Assembly: GCF_002865645.1 (NCBI RefSeq)
Contig: NW_020194541.1
Location: 723,181-787,180 of the forward strand
Direction: 5' to 3'
Length of the DNA: 64,000 bases
DNA from: Hyaloscypha bicolor E
Taxonomy: Eukaryota; Ascomycota; Leotiomycetes; Helotiales; Hyaloscyphaceae
This document shows positions 9,760 to 21,411 of the stretch, in pieces (the stretch's first letter is position 1; the number at the start of each line of letters is the position of its first letter). A program made the translations under genes and the position numbers. Under the pieces are notes generated by a model that did no database searches, had not been told where the DNA came from, and saw only the letters and a list, made by a program, of their open reading frames with translations.

Positions 9760-10056
9760 TATTAGTTTACTAATAATATATAATATTATTATATAAGTTA
9801 TAGAATATTATTTATATATAGTTAGTAAAGTTATTATTTAGAAGTAAGAATTATAGTATTATAGTATTAATATATAATTCCTAAATCTACTAAGCCTAAA
9901 GGAATCTAGTCTACTAGTTAAGTTACTAATAGGATGCGAGGTTATATAACTATAACCCGTATCTCATATCTCGTTATTTATATCCTATTACTTATATCCC
10001 GTATTCCGTATCCCATAACTATATATATAACTCCTAAAGAAATAGCTATACTAATA
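9760..10056 (-). repeat. 3' LTR of Copia copy 1
   Basis: 297 bases, near-identical to 15861-16157. On the plus strand it begins tattagtttac and ends agctatactaata; the ancestral tg/ca ends became ta by RIP. It is preceded by the target duplication ataat. Confidence 0.85.
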
Positions 10057-13000
10057 CTAGAAACTCTTTAAAAAATACGAAAAAATAGTATTTCCTTCTA
10101 ATTATATATAAATTTCCTAATCCGGCCTAGTACTAAATTCCCAAATACTTTATATATCTATATTACTTCTAAGGGTTTTAGTTATATATTAAAGGCTATA
10201 GCCTTTTATATATAACTTCTATTCCTATAATATTCTCTTATTTTATATATCTATTTTCTGCCCTATCTATATTCGACTTATTTCTCTATATCTAATTATA
10301 TAATATTTATATTAATTAGGTACTTGAGGGTATTTATTAGCTTTAATTTCGTTATAAAATCAATAGAATTCAATTCTTCCTTAATCTATTTGACTTCTAT
10401 AATCTCTTATTATTTATATATCTAGTAAAGATATATTATATTAATTATTAGATACTTTTTATAAGTAGTTCCTAATTTAATAAGGCATTCGTATAATAAC
10501 TTCGAATTCATATAAACTACTAGTAGTAATTCTATTTCGAGTACTTTTTTAATTATAGATTTAACTAAAGCATTTATATTAAAACTATAAGCCATATTAT
10601 AAAGTTCCGAAGCTAGAATACTTCTAGTAATTCTCTTATATTTAGTAAAGAACTAGTAAATAATATTAGTATATCTAGTTTTATTTATTAGAACTAGAAT
10701 ATATCCGATTTAGGAAAAAGATCTCTATTATTTGCGAATAAAGTATTTATAAAAATAATTAAATATAAGAACTTCTTTACTAGCTTTATAAATCCCAGTT
10801 TTCTAATAATATTCTCAATTTATTATTAAATGCACTTATTAAGTACCTTTATATTAGTTTCCGAGAATTTAATAGCTTAAGTAGTAATTAATAAGTTATA
10901 TAAAGCTTCTAGTTAATAAACTAATATAATATATATTCCTCTAGTATATTAGGTAATATATTAGTCCTTAATAGAGAGATCTTAATAAATAGTACCCCTA
11001 TTACTTATAGTAGTAATATTTCTTATAGAAATAATTCGGAGGTTTTTATACTAGTATTTCTATATAAAAGTAATTCAAGTAATATTCGTATAAATAATAT
11101 TTTTATTAAACTTGAGATTATAATTAATAATAAGGTATTTATATTTCTTAGCCAAGAACTTAGCCTTATAAAGTTTTAGTTACTTTGCTTTTATAAAATT
11201 ATTAGTTCTAATAAATAAAGTATTATTAGTTTAAAGGCTAATAATTTTAAAGAATTACTTACTATAAAAGAAATAAGAATTATAAGTTAATTATTTTATA
11301 AAAAGCTTATTAATATAGTAAAAATAGTAAGTTTTAAACTAGTAGTTCCTAGCTTCTAGTATACTATATAGTAGTTTTATAACTTTTAGAACCAAATTAT
11401 TATTTAGATTTAGCTCTCTAGTAAGCTTATAAGGTAAGTTAATATAAAAATTATAGTTAAGTAAGGTTATTAATTAGATATAAGCTTGCGAGATATTATA
11501 TAAATATAGTTCTATAATATTTATTATTATAGTAATAATACTAAGAATAATTCTCTAGCTAATATATTAAATAGTAAGTAATTATATTAATATTATATAT
11601 TTCTTATTATTATTATAAGCTTAAATAACTAGTCTTAATTTCTTAAACTCTTTTTCTATATTCTTATTCTTAATCTTATTAATAAACCGGGAATTAAAGA
11701 TATATATTTTCTTTAATACCTGAGATCTAGAAGTAATCTCAAATATACTCTTTTTTAAAAGGCTAATAACTTTAACTTAGTAAGAGTTCTTATATAAGTT
11801 ATTATCCTATAGAAATACTATAATATCCGGGTTCTTATAAAGGTATCCTCTACTATACTTTAGTAAAATGGCAGGGATAATAGGAGGAATTATACTTATA
11901 TTACCTTTAGTATTACTATAGAGTTCGGAAACAGGTTTAAGTTCGGAGCCAAGTTCGGGGCTATTAGTAATAATCTTAATATCCCCTATATAAAAGAGCT
12001 TTATAGAGATTAAGCAGAAAGTAGTATTACTATATAATAGAGCTAGTATATAGTTCCCTCTATTAATAGCTACTAGTTTATATAGTTTATTTTAACTATT
12101 AGGTTAACTAGTATTTCTTTTATATTATATAAGAATATCCGAATTTAAGAGAAATTTATAAATATTAGTAGTATTAGAACTATTTCGGGTATTTAGGATA
12201 TACGCAATCTAGTATCTAGCTTAAAGCTTCTAAATTTCTACTATTAGTTTTTTAAATATTACTAATTACTATAATATAGTTAATAATAGAATATTATATT
12301 TAGTTATTTAAAGTAAAGTACTATAAACTAAAAGAGTTAGGATAATATTATTAGGTCTAGCGGAATTATTAATGGCCTTAAAAGCTATTTAAAGTATAAT
12401 ATTTTTATTAATTCTATTAATTTTGGCTATAATAATAAAATAAGTATATTAAATCAGGCTATAATAGTATTCTATAATTCCGACGGAATTATAAGCTTTT
12501 ACGGAAATAATTTTAATCTTGGTTCCTATAGTATTTGCAAGCTAAGTAAATTTCTTACTAGTAAACTGCTTTCTGGTATCTACTATAATCTAATCAGGAG
12601 AGCCTAAATAGGTATTAATCTAATATTATTTTAGGGCATTCCAAGTATATAATATACTAATATTTTAAAGCTATTAGCTAGCTTAATATTAAGTGCCTTT
12701 ATTAATAATATAAAATATAGGCTTATCGGAAATATAGAAAATATTAATAATAATAAAGTAATTAAAGCTAATATTATTTCTTAGGTTAAACTTGAATTAT
12801 TCTAGTAATTATTCGAATTTCTGGTATTACTTATAGTATTTTATAAGATACTTAAGGGTTTTTATATTAATATTATAGCCTGCTTATTCTAGTATATTCC
12901 GGAACTTATTAATAAATAAATAACTAAAATAGTAATATAAATATTATAATTTAACCTCTATAAGAAAGCAAGAATTATAAATAAAGAATTCGGAAATAAA

Positions 13001-15276
13001 GCTTTATAAAGCAGTATTCTAAAGCAAGAAAAAATATTTAAAATATTATACTATAAGTATAAAGCATTTATTAGAAATAATAAGATAATTAGTAAGATTA
13101 TTAAAATAAACCCCTAGCTTATTTATATTAGCTAAGCTAAGTAGAAATAAAGTTTTTATAGGTATAATATAGAATTATACTTACTTAATGAGTATTCTTA
13201 CTATTATAGATCTAATAAAGGATATAGATCTAATACTAAACTAGATATTAACTTAATTTTTAGTAGTTTTATTAAGTTTAATACTATTATTAGTCTGCTA
13301 TAAAGCTTGGAATTAGTTAGAACTAGTAGTTAAGAATTTAGAAGCTCTGGTATTAATTATAACTCTATAAAAATAGTAAGTATTATATCTTAATATATTA
13401 TTAATTATAAATATTTAGGTATTCTTTATTTATTTAGTAAGCTCTAGGATATGGTTTTCGCCTATTATCTAGTATATAAGAGAAAGAGAAATAAAGTTAT
13501 TTATAAGGGTATTAGTTATAGAAATAGTAGGAATAAGGGCTATAGGAGTAGCTAGGAAGCTTTTAATAGAAATATAGTAGGAACTAGAATAATATTTCTT
13601 TTCTTTATTTATTTCTATTAGTAAGGCTTTAAAAGTATTACTTACTAGTTTATTCTTATTACTTTTATTATTCTCTTCTCTTTTGAATTTAGTAATATAC
13701 TATATATAAGTACTACTAAAGTATTTATTAAAGTTATAGATATTTCGGGATCTAAATTAGTAAATATTTCTATTCTTAAATTAAGCCTTTTTAGCCTTTT
13801 ATTTTTCTAATATATGCTTTTATAAATAGTATTTGGGTTTCTTATATATAAAACACGACTTTAGAATATAATTATTATAATTATAGGACTTAAAATAATT
13901 ATTACGGGTTCTGAAGTTATAGCTAGGTCTATATTAGTAATTTCCGGATAAATAGTAGTTTAGAGAGTTTTAAGAATAATATTTTTAATTAGTAAAGAGA
14001 ATCTGGGTATTAATCTATTATTTCTTTTTATAAGTAGTAATAGATAATTAGAGCTTATTAATAAGCTAGCCGAGATTATTAGAAGAGTCTAAAACTATAT
14101 ATTAGTATACTAATAAGCCTTAATAGGAAGTAATAATCTTATTATATAGGAATTTAGTAATTTATAAGACAGGAATAAGGCTATATTATAATTTATATAG
14201 GTTATTAATTAGTATTTAAATAAGCTCAAATATTGTCTTTTTAGGGTCTTTTACTATTATAATTACTAAGGTAATAGTATTTTATTTATCTAAATTTTAA
14301 TAATAGTAACCGGGGCCTTTAAAGAAACTATAAATATTTATATAGGCTTCTTTATATATATATTAAGAGAGCTAGTTATTATAGAAGTAGTCTTATACTA
14401 GTCCCTTTAATATAGTAGAAAAAGCTCTTACTAATACCTTTTCTAGAAGCTCTATATATTAGTAAATATTAAGGAAAATAGCGAGTTTTTAGTTAAAACT
14501 ACTATTAGTTCTATTATATTTCTATATCTCGATATATATCTTTACTATTTCTCTAATTAGCTTTATAATAAGAGAGCTAGCTAGAGAGCCATTTAAAGGT
14601 AATAAAGGTAATAGGAAATCATTAGCTTTAGCTCTCTATAATCCGGTACTAGCAGAAGTAGTTATAAATAATAAAGAGGTAATAGGTAATAAAAAAATAT
14701 AAGTAATAATTAGTTTAATATATTAATTTCTTATAATATAATTATTTAGGAATATATATAATAAGGTAATAGGGCCCGTTTTAAGGTCTTATCTAGTAGT
14801 AATAATAATACTATTAGTAGTTTAGATATATTACTTTTTTCTCTAAATAATATTAACTAGGAACTATATAATAATAAAGTAACTATAGTTATATTTAATA
14901 TAAATATTATTATATTATAAAATAGCTCGTAATTAGTATAATATGTATTAATCTAGTTAATTAAATATCTCAAGATTAAAGTTACTAAAATCCTTTTTAA
15001 ATAATTCCTAAAGATCCTTATTAGTTAATTTTTTTACCTTATACTAAAATAATCTAGTATTAAGGTAATTCAGGATTTTCTTATTATTAGAACTAGCCAG
15101 GTTAATACTATTCTTCTATTTCTTTATCTATTTGTATTTATCCTAAAGATTTACTATCCCAAATCCTTAGGGCTAAGCCTTTCCCGATATATATATATAG
15201 TTTATAGTAAGAGAAGTTTAAGAATAAAGTAATTCGTAATAGGTTTATAAAAAGGGTTTAGTAATAAAGATATCTA

Positions 15277-15372
15277 GATACCTGATTTAGATACCAGATA
15301 TCTAGTTTAGATACTAGATACCTAGTTTAGATATCAGATATCTGGTCCAGATATTAGATACCCTAGATATCT
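15277..15372. repeat. Degenerate short tandem repeats (gatatctagat / gataccagat) in the Copia 5' untranslated region
   Basis: Imperfect units of about 12-14 bases built on gata(t/c)c(t/a)(a/g)(a/g)t recur about seven times. Equivalent arrays occur in copy 3 at about 50025-50104, so the array belongs to the element rather than the insertion site. Confidence 0.6.
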
Positions 15373-15860
15373 AGAGATATTATAGGTATTAAAGTAAATA
15401 TTTTGCTTTTAAATATTTTATCTATAATAAGAAATTTAGGAAGTGAAATATTATAATTCCGGGAGGATCTAAAGCTTAAAGAACTTGATTTAATAGTAAA
15501 ATCGAAGTAGTAGTTAAAGAGCTTTAAGGGCATATATAGGATATATATTCTGGAAAGAGTATCCCGTAGATACGGGTATTATATAAGTAGAAAAGATAAT
15601 TTCCAAGAAAGTAGTCTTGGGACTAAAAGAAGTTAGTTTTAAAGAATAATAAAAGTTAAATAAATAGATAATCAAATAGCTAACCGCTTATTAATTAGCA
15701 AGAACTAGGGTCTTTTTCCTTAGGCTACCGGATGCTTTTTTGTAAAGTTTAATAAGTAATTTCCCTCTTTAATATAGTTAGATTAATATTACTAAGGGCT
15801 ATTAGATGCCTCTTTTAGTATAACTATTCTGTTTCTAATCTATATATATAAACTAATTAG

Positions 15861-16157
15861 TATTAGTTTACTAGTAATATATGGTACCGTTATATAAGTT
15901 ATAGAATACTATTTATATATAATTAGTAAAGTTATTATTCAGAAATAAGAATTATAGTATTATAGTATTAATATGTAATTCCTAAATCTACTAAGCCTAA
16001 AGAGATCTAGTCTACTAATCGAGTTACTAATAGAACGCGAGGTTATATAACTATAACTCGTATCTCATATCCCGTTACTTATATTTCATTGCCTATATCC
16101 TATATCTCGTATCCCGTAACTATATACGTGACTCCTAAAGAAATAGCTATACTAATA
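15861..16157 (-). repeat. 5' LTR of Copia copy 1
   Basis: 297 bases paired with 9760-10056 and followed by the duplication ataat at 16158-16162. The outer ends show the same tg-to-ta change. Confidence 0.85.
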
Positions 16158-16219
16158 ATAATATATCTTTTAATAATTTAGACTTAGTTTATAATATTCT
16201 TTTTTATTAATAAATTTAA

Positions 16220-16315
16220 TTAATAAATTTCTTTATTTTTTAATTTTTTAATTTTTTTAATTTTTAATTTTTTAATTTTTATTTTTAATTTTTTAATTTT
16301 TATTCTTTATAATAA
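16220..16315. repeat. T-rich low-complexity tract
   Basis: Repeats of tttttaatttttta of varying length fill about 95 bases, beyond what the surrounding RIPed DNA shows. Probably slippage. Confidence 0.6.
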
Positions 16316-16862
16316 TATTTTAATCTCCTTATATTACTTAATAATATTACTAAAGTAATAAAGCAAATTAATAATACGGCTAAAATTAGAGAAATAAAGC
16401 TATATTAGAGTAAGAAGCTAAAGAAATTAGAGAAAAATAAGGCAAATCTAGAAGGAAGCTTAATATATATTTATAAAACCGAATTCTTTTAGGCTTATAC
16501 TATTTATAATAATAAAATGAGATTAAGAAGCTCTTTTAAATATTATATAATTATAAAAGGCAAATTTAATAGTACTTATATAAATTATAAATATAATAAT
16601 AATAAAATCTATATTTTTTATTAATTTAATACTAATTTTATTAAGTCTAAAAAGCCTTGCTTTGTATTTATAAAACCCTTTATATTAAAGCCGTAATTAT
16701 TTATAAGATATAAAATTAGAAGGCAAAGGGAAAGGAGGTTATAGTAGAGGAGGAGAGTAAAAATACTAGAAATAAAGAAAATAAAGAAAATAAAGAAAAT
16801 ATAAATAATTCGAGTAATATAGATAGTATAAAGAATATAGAAAATAAGGGAGATATATCTTG

Positions 16863-17253
16863 TAATCCATGGGATTTGCCTTACGGACCACGCAAGCTAA
16901 GGGAGGGCTAGGAGTAGTCGAGAATAAGGCGTGTATACTGTACTTTTTTTTTTTAGTGAGATTTGGGGGGGGGGGTGTACGGGCGCGAAAATCAAAAGAT
17001 CAGAAAATCACTTTTCGCTTCTCGGTTTTATCGACTAGCCTGCTAATGGCCTCAGTAGACGCTCTAGTGATACGTAAGTTGTCGTAATGATTAAGCCTCT
17101 CGAAAGACGAATGAAGACCATGTCAATAGCTGAAGTCTGCTTAGAAATCTACAAGAACACAAGGTAGTGCTAAGGCACGGTATGATTTGTAAAGTACAGT
17201 CGATTACAAATGTAAAAGGGGCAAGGGTGGTGAGCGGGACTGGATCAACTATA
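16863..17253. other. Gene-free edge of the gene island with adjacent T11 and G11 runs
   Basis: Ordinary composition returns at about 16862. Eleven T (16944-16954) and eleven G (16965-16975) lie ten bases apart. A 72-codon open frame at 16869-17087 crosses both runs and looks like chance. No gene, RNA or element was recognised. Confidence 0.6.
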
Positions 17254-17310
17254 GCTACTTGTAAAAACATCAGATTTTTAGCGTAAAAATCTGATGTTTT
17301 TACAAGTAGC
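17254..17310. repeat. Perfect 27-bp inverted repeat with a 3-base loop
   Basis: Left arm 17254-17280 (starts gctacttgtaaaaacatc) and right arm 17284-17310 (ends gatgtttttacaagtagc) are exact complements around gcg. Nothing of this length and precision is seen elsewhere in the window. It could be a recent snap-back element, a small-RNA precursor-like hairpin, or a protein-binding palindrome. The flanks give no clear target duplication. Confidence 0.85.
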
Positions 17311-17409
17311 AGTAATCAGGCAGCTCTCTCTCAAAATATTCTAGAAAGGGAACTTTAATGTGACTCAGTTTTTGTCAAATCCCGAAACCAGGGACCAAAT
17401 ACAACTCGA

Positions 17410-17790
17410 TAGCAGTTAATCTGCTCTCAATAGATACTATTGTGACGTGGATATAAAACAAGCAGTAATATATAGAGAATTGAATGGGTTTCCACAGCGA
17501 GGGATCACAGCATACGAGTGAGATGTGGAATTAGTGAGTGAAGGTTGGTTGATTTCTAAGAACTGAGGAGGAGAGAGGGGTAATGTGGAGCGGACTGCGG
17601 ACTGTACGGACGTCCGGAGTGTTGCAATGTTTTGGAGGTTGTCGACTTGATTTTTCAGCTTACGCGGGGTAAGCACTCTATATATACATCTGGTATATAA
17701 ACTACAGTGTACCAGCGTACACTCAGTTCCAACACGGAGGTCACATGAATAAGCCACGTGACCAAAGGTAAAATCCCTACCACACTCTGA
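17410..17790 (-). repeat. Inverted repeat copy B, GC-normal, partner at 3450-3690
   Basis: Read on the minus strand it has ggtcacgtgg, tcatgtgacctcc, a TATA-like tatatatagag near 17690-17680, ccggacgtccg, a CT-rich leader (cccctctctcctcctcag) and ctatatattactgcttg, in the same order as copy A. The TATA box followed by a CT-rich leader suggests a promoter, either of a lost gene or of an LTR. The 106-codon open frame inside it (17757-17437 minus) starts upstream of that TATA box and has no recognisable domain. Confidence 0.6.
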
Positions 17791-17860
17791 AAGGAATAGT
17801 GAACAGTTTAAGGCACCAACCGTGGCGCACCGGCTGATCCAAATGTCTCGGGGTCTAAGC

Positions 17861-17871
17861 CAAATATATAA
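17861..17871 (+). promoter_or_regulatory. TATA box of the cyclase gene
   Basis: caaatatataa lies about 90 bases before the chosen ATG at 17959. Transcription would start around 17890-17905. That makes the in-frame ATG at 17872 unusable and the one at 17893 doubtful. Confidence 0.5.
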
Positions 17872-17958
17872 GTGTTGTTGTATTGTCTAAGCATGCTGGA
17901 CTCGAAGACAATTCCCTTCTTAGATTTATCGAGTAGCCATACTGGACTCAAGACTACG

Positions 17959-19057
17959 ATGCCAGTCGGAACTCAAGATGCCAATTCAATCCCTTGGGAT
18001 CCAAACAACACATCCTTCCCATCGAGAAAGGACCTGCTTCGACTTCCTGATGCACCCGAAGACGCCGCCTGGGTCTGGGGAAAGGCAAATTGATTCCTGA
18101 ATGCTGCCAGACGAAGAAGTAAACTGATCCCTGGTATAGGACGACTGCTGTGGCCGCCTTAACCTCCTGACGCCCAACCGCATCAGAGCCGCCAGCACCT
18201 ACATCAAGACAGGAGAGTTGATCCCGATGGACCTACCCACTAGCATCCCCGCGACACCGGCCGCGGGCCGCCTCCCTTTCAAGCACGAAATCAAGACCCT
18301 CGCGCCCGGTCTCGCCTACGACGACATCTACGCCCTAAACACCCAGTCCAGCACGCAATGGGACGGTTTCCGACACGTCGCCCACAAAGGAAGCCGCAAG
18401 TTCTACAACGGAGTAACAGCGGAGGATTTCGCAGGATCAGATGTCGCTGACCTTGGCAAAGGAAGTATCCATCACTGGCGAGACCAGATTGGAGGGATCA
18501 CGGGAAGGGGCATCTTGCTTGATTATCGGAGTTACGCCGATAGTCTTGGCCTGAGATACGACAGCGCGTCTAGACATTCGATCTCCTATGGCGAGCTTGA
18601 GGCGTGCGGGAAGTGGCAGGGCATTGATATTCGACCGGCGAGCCAGGGCGGCGATAGCCAGGTTGGAGATATTCTATTCATCCGCTCCGGCTGGGTGCAT
18701 GACTACTACCACCGCAGCGAGGATGAGAATCGTGCTCTCGCATTACGCAGCATTGAGGAGACTACGTTCGCCGGCGTGAAGCAGGAAGAAAAGATGGTGG
18801 ATTGGTTGCATGACTGCTACTTTGCGGCTGTCGCGGGCGATGCGCCTGGTTTTGAGCGGTGGCCGACGGAGGAAAAGTGGATGTTGCATGAGTATTTGTT
18901 GGCATTGTGGGGGATACCAATTGGGGAGATGGTAGATCTGGAAAGGGTGAGTGAGGTCGCGAGGAGGGAGGGGAGGTGGACGTTCTTTTTCACAAGTGCG
19001 CCGTTTAGGACGATAGGTGGTATTGCGAGTTTTTTGAATGCGACTGCTATATTCTAG
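17959..19057 (+). CDS. Cyclase-family (PF04199, kynurenine-formamidase-like) protein, two exons
   Basis: Exon 1 (17959-18084) and exon 2 (18140-19057) join in phase 0 to give 347 residues, a normal length for fungal members. Exon 1 ends PEDAAWVWGK and exon 2 opens DDCCGRLNLLTPNRIRAAS, restoring the family's W-G-x-D-D...GRLNLLTP block. Further landmarks: TQWDGFRHVAH at residues 114-124 (the metal/substrate-site region), GITGRGILLDY near 161-171, GDILFIRSGW at 218-227, AAVAGDAPGFERWP at 271-284, and LHEYLLALWGIPIGEM at 291-306. Related proteins are metal-dependent hydrolases acting on amide or lactone bonds; the fungal subgroup is mostly uncharacterised, so the substrate is unknown. No signal peptide was seen. 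Start: 17959 because upstream in-frame ATGs (17872, 17893) sit at or before the expected transcription start. The gene stands alone between two RIP blocks and looks intact apart from its unusual intron donor. Confidence 0.85.
18085..18139 (+). other. 55-bp intron with a GC-AG boundary
   Basis: The exon reads aaag, then gcaaat at 18085; the acceptor is ggtatag ending at 18139. A CTRAY-type branch site (ctgat) lies about 15 bases before the acceptor. No GT in reach gives a sensible intron length and frame: the GT at 18119 would leave 21 bases, and the GT at 18073 would delete the conserved W-x-W-G. GC donors are a known minority class and prefer the AAG|GC context seen here. Confidence 0.7.
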
Positions 19058-19310
19058 GAAGGAGAAAGAATGTTAGTTATTCATGATAGCTGGTTAGGAT
19101 CTCTAATTAAATTCTTCATTCTAGCATATAGCGCTTTATCTTTTCTCAATGAATAAAGTCCATTTATAGCAACTATGCATTCTCTACTAATTAGTGCTGT
19201 CGGCCTGCAACAAGTCGACTAATTTGTTATTAGTCTTATATTAAATAAAATTCTCAATCGCTCTATTCTTAAATACCTTATAGCCTTGTAACACCCGGCA
19301 AGAGTTAATC
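19058..19310. other. 3' flank of the cyclase gene, edge of RIP block 2
   Basis: An AATAAA signal at 19152-19157 lies about 95 bases after the stop codon and is the likely polyadenylation signal. Composition declines to AT-rich by about 19310. No further gene. Confidence 0.55.
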
Positions 19311-21057
19311 TCATTCTCTTTATTATTAAAGTTTGTTATTATTATGCCTTTTAATATAAAGCCTTCTTTTATAAGTATTTTTTTAAATTAATTAAATTCA
19401 AAGCTAATATATTTCTTATTTCTATAAAAACTGTTTTATAAAAGCTTAATTAAAGGCAAAAGTCTTTAACTTTTATTTTCTTTAAAATAGATTTATATTT
19501 ATAAAAGAATTTAATTATATAAAATAGCTTTTAAAATAATATTATATTTAATTAAAATATTTATAACTTAAATTTTAAAGAAAATATCAAAAATTAAATA
19601 ATAATATATTATTATTTCTTATATTAAACTCTAACTTTAATTGCTTAAATAATAATACTAATTAAATTAAAGCTAATATTTTAGCTTAATTTGATTTATA
19701 TATTTAAGTAAAACCGCTATTTTTATAATATATAATTATTAGTAATAGTATTTTTTAGGGGCTTTAAACTTTTAAACGCTTTTTAATAAAGTTTTAGCTT
19801 AATTAAAATAAGGCTTTAAATAACTTTTATTAAAGAAAAATATTATTATAAAATAATTCTAGTATTAGTCTTTTAATATTAAATTTAAAAACAAATAAAG
19901 TATTTATTAATACTTAAAATATATAAAATAATAATTATAATAATAATTCTTAAATAAATCTCTTAAATCTTTTAAAACCTTTAATAAATAAAGTAATATT
20001 ATATCTTTTATATTAAAATTATTATTTTTAAATAATTATAAATACTAATAGCTTTAATAATATTTATTATATATTTTATTAAACTTCTTTTTGAATTAAG
20101 GTTTTTTAATAATTTTTATTAAGCCTTTAAAAGATTATAAACTAATTAAATATTAAATTAGCTTTAAAGCTATTAAAGATATAAATTCAATATTTAATTT
20201 TATAAAAATATATAAATCTTTTAATATATTAAAATTATTTTATATCTTTTTTTTATCTTATATAAAAGTAATATATTGCCTAAAGAAATATAATTTAAAG
20301 CCTCGAAAATTAATAATAATATTAATATAATATATACCATAATTAAACTCATATTATATTACTAATTAAATTAAAAAAAACTATATTATTTATTATAAAT
20401 ATATATATCTAATTATAATTATAAAATTGTTTTTAATAAAAAATTAAAAAAAAAGTTTATAAGCTAATATATATTTTAACTTAAATTCTTTTTATAATTA
20501 TTTTTCTTATTTACTTTTATAATATTAAATTATTTAGCTTATTTTTAGAAATAAAAACCAAAATTATTATATTAATTAATTCCTATTTATTTAGAAAGAA
20601 ATAATATTATTTTTAATAATATACTATAAGAACTTATAAGAATTTACTAATAAATATTATAGTAAAAATAAAGAAAGAATTTAATAATAAATAAATATAA
20701 TTAAAATTCTTAAAATATTAAGTTTAATTTAAATCTTATTTTTAATATTTTATCTAAAAGTTTAACTAAAATAAAATATATAATATTAGTTATTATAATT
20801 AAAATATATTAATAAGAAATTCTTTTATAAAATATATATTTAAAGTACTTTTATTAGCTTTAAAATAATTTAATAACTTATAATCTTAAATTAATATATT
20901 TAATAAAAGAAAATATAAGAATTTATAAAAAAGATAATAATAATAATTTAAGAAAATATAATTATTAAGCTTAGAATTTTCCTTATTATTTAATTATTGA
21001 ATTATTTAAAATTACTTAAAATTACTAGAATTTCAAATTTATTTAAAGTAATAAAAT

Positions 21058-21165
21058 TAAAGTTATTTTATTAAAATTGAAACCTAATAGCCTTATATAA
21101 GCTTTAGAATTAGCTTCTAATTTTGTATTAATCTTAATTTAAGATTAATAAATCTATATTAATTC
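21058..21165 (-). mobile_element. Helitron 3'-end relic (third copy)
   Basis: ttaaagttattttattaaaa followed by cctaatagccttatataagc and aattttgtattaatct lines up with the Helitron 3' ends at 35042 (ttagggccgctttactaaaa) and 54468, after heavy C-to-T and G-to-A change. Only about 100 bases align, so this is an isolated end or a copy whose body can no longer be recognised. Confidence 0.5.
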
Positions 21166-21411
21166 TTTTTTTAAATATAAAATACTTTTTTTTAATTATA
21201 ATTATAAAGCTTTCTTTTTTCTTTTATATTTTTAAGGACTAATTTTAATTTATAAAGCTTTTTATAAATTATTAAAGCTTTTTCTTTTTCTTTTATAAGT
21301 TTTTTTTAAGCCTTATTTTACTTATTAAATTATTTCTTATTTATAAAACTTTTTCTTTATTATATATAATTATATTATACTTATAAGCTTATATTAATAT
21401 AAGATATAAAT

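Larger units (their letters stand above)
9760..16157 (-). mobile_element. Ty1/Copia LTR retrotransposon, copy 1, complete but RIP-inactivated
   Basis: Two 297-bp LTRs in direct orientation, each starting tattagtttac and ending tatactaata on the plus strand, enclose about 5.8 kb. The 5-bp duplication ataat lies on both sides (9755-9759 and 16158-16162). Coding direction is minus. A protease remnant at about 13375-13341 reads VIINTRAS where the family has DTGAS; the reverse-transcriptase core at about 11245-11190 carries the mutated NN in place of DD; the RNase H end lies near 10500-10330. Order protease, integrase, RT, RNase H is the Copia order. Stops throughout. Its gag-proximal part (about 15100-14560) is much more diverged from the other copies than pol is. 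Confidence 0.9.
3600..16862. other. AT-rich RIP block 1
   Basis: Composition changes sharply near 3600 and returns near 16862. Inside, CpA and TpG are almost missing while TpA is everywhere and many CpC, CpT, GpG and CpG remain, which is the footprint of C-to-T change at CpA on both strands. Reading frames of recognisable transposon proteins are broken mainly at codons that were CAA, CAG or TGG. No intact gene is visible. Contents: degenerate tandem repeats, a hAT relic, a GC island, a solo LTR and a full Copia element, each listed separately; the rest (3690-4268, 4803-5880, 8250-9356, 9557-9759, 16158-16862) is AT-rich sequence with nothing I can identify. Confidence 0.85.

Noticed and set aside
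16869..17087. 72-codon plus-strand open frame
   Set aside because: It crosses T11 and G11 homopolymers and has no recognisable motif or signal peptide.
17437..17757. 106-codon minus-strand open frame
   Set aside because: It begins upstream of the likely TATA box and runs through the CT-rich leader of repeat copy B, and the homologous copy A does not keep it open.
17986..18198. 70-codon minus-strand frame and a 63-codon plus-strand frame at 18588-18779
   Set aside because: Shadows of the cyclase exons.
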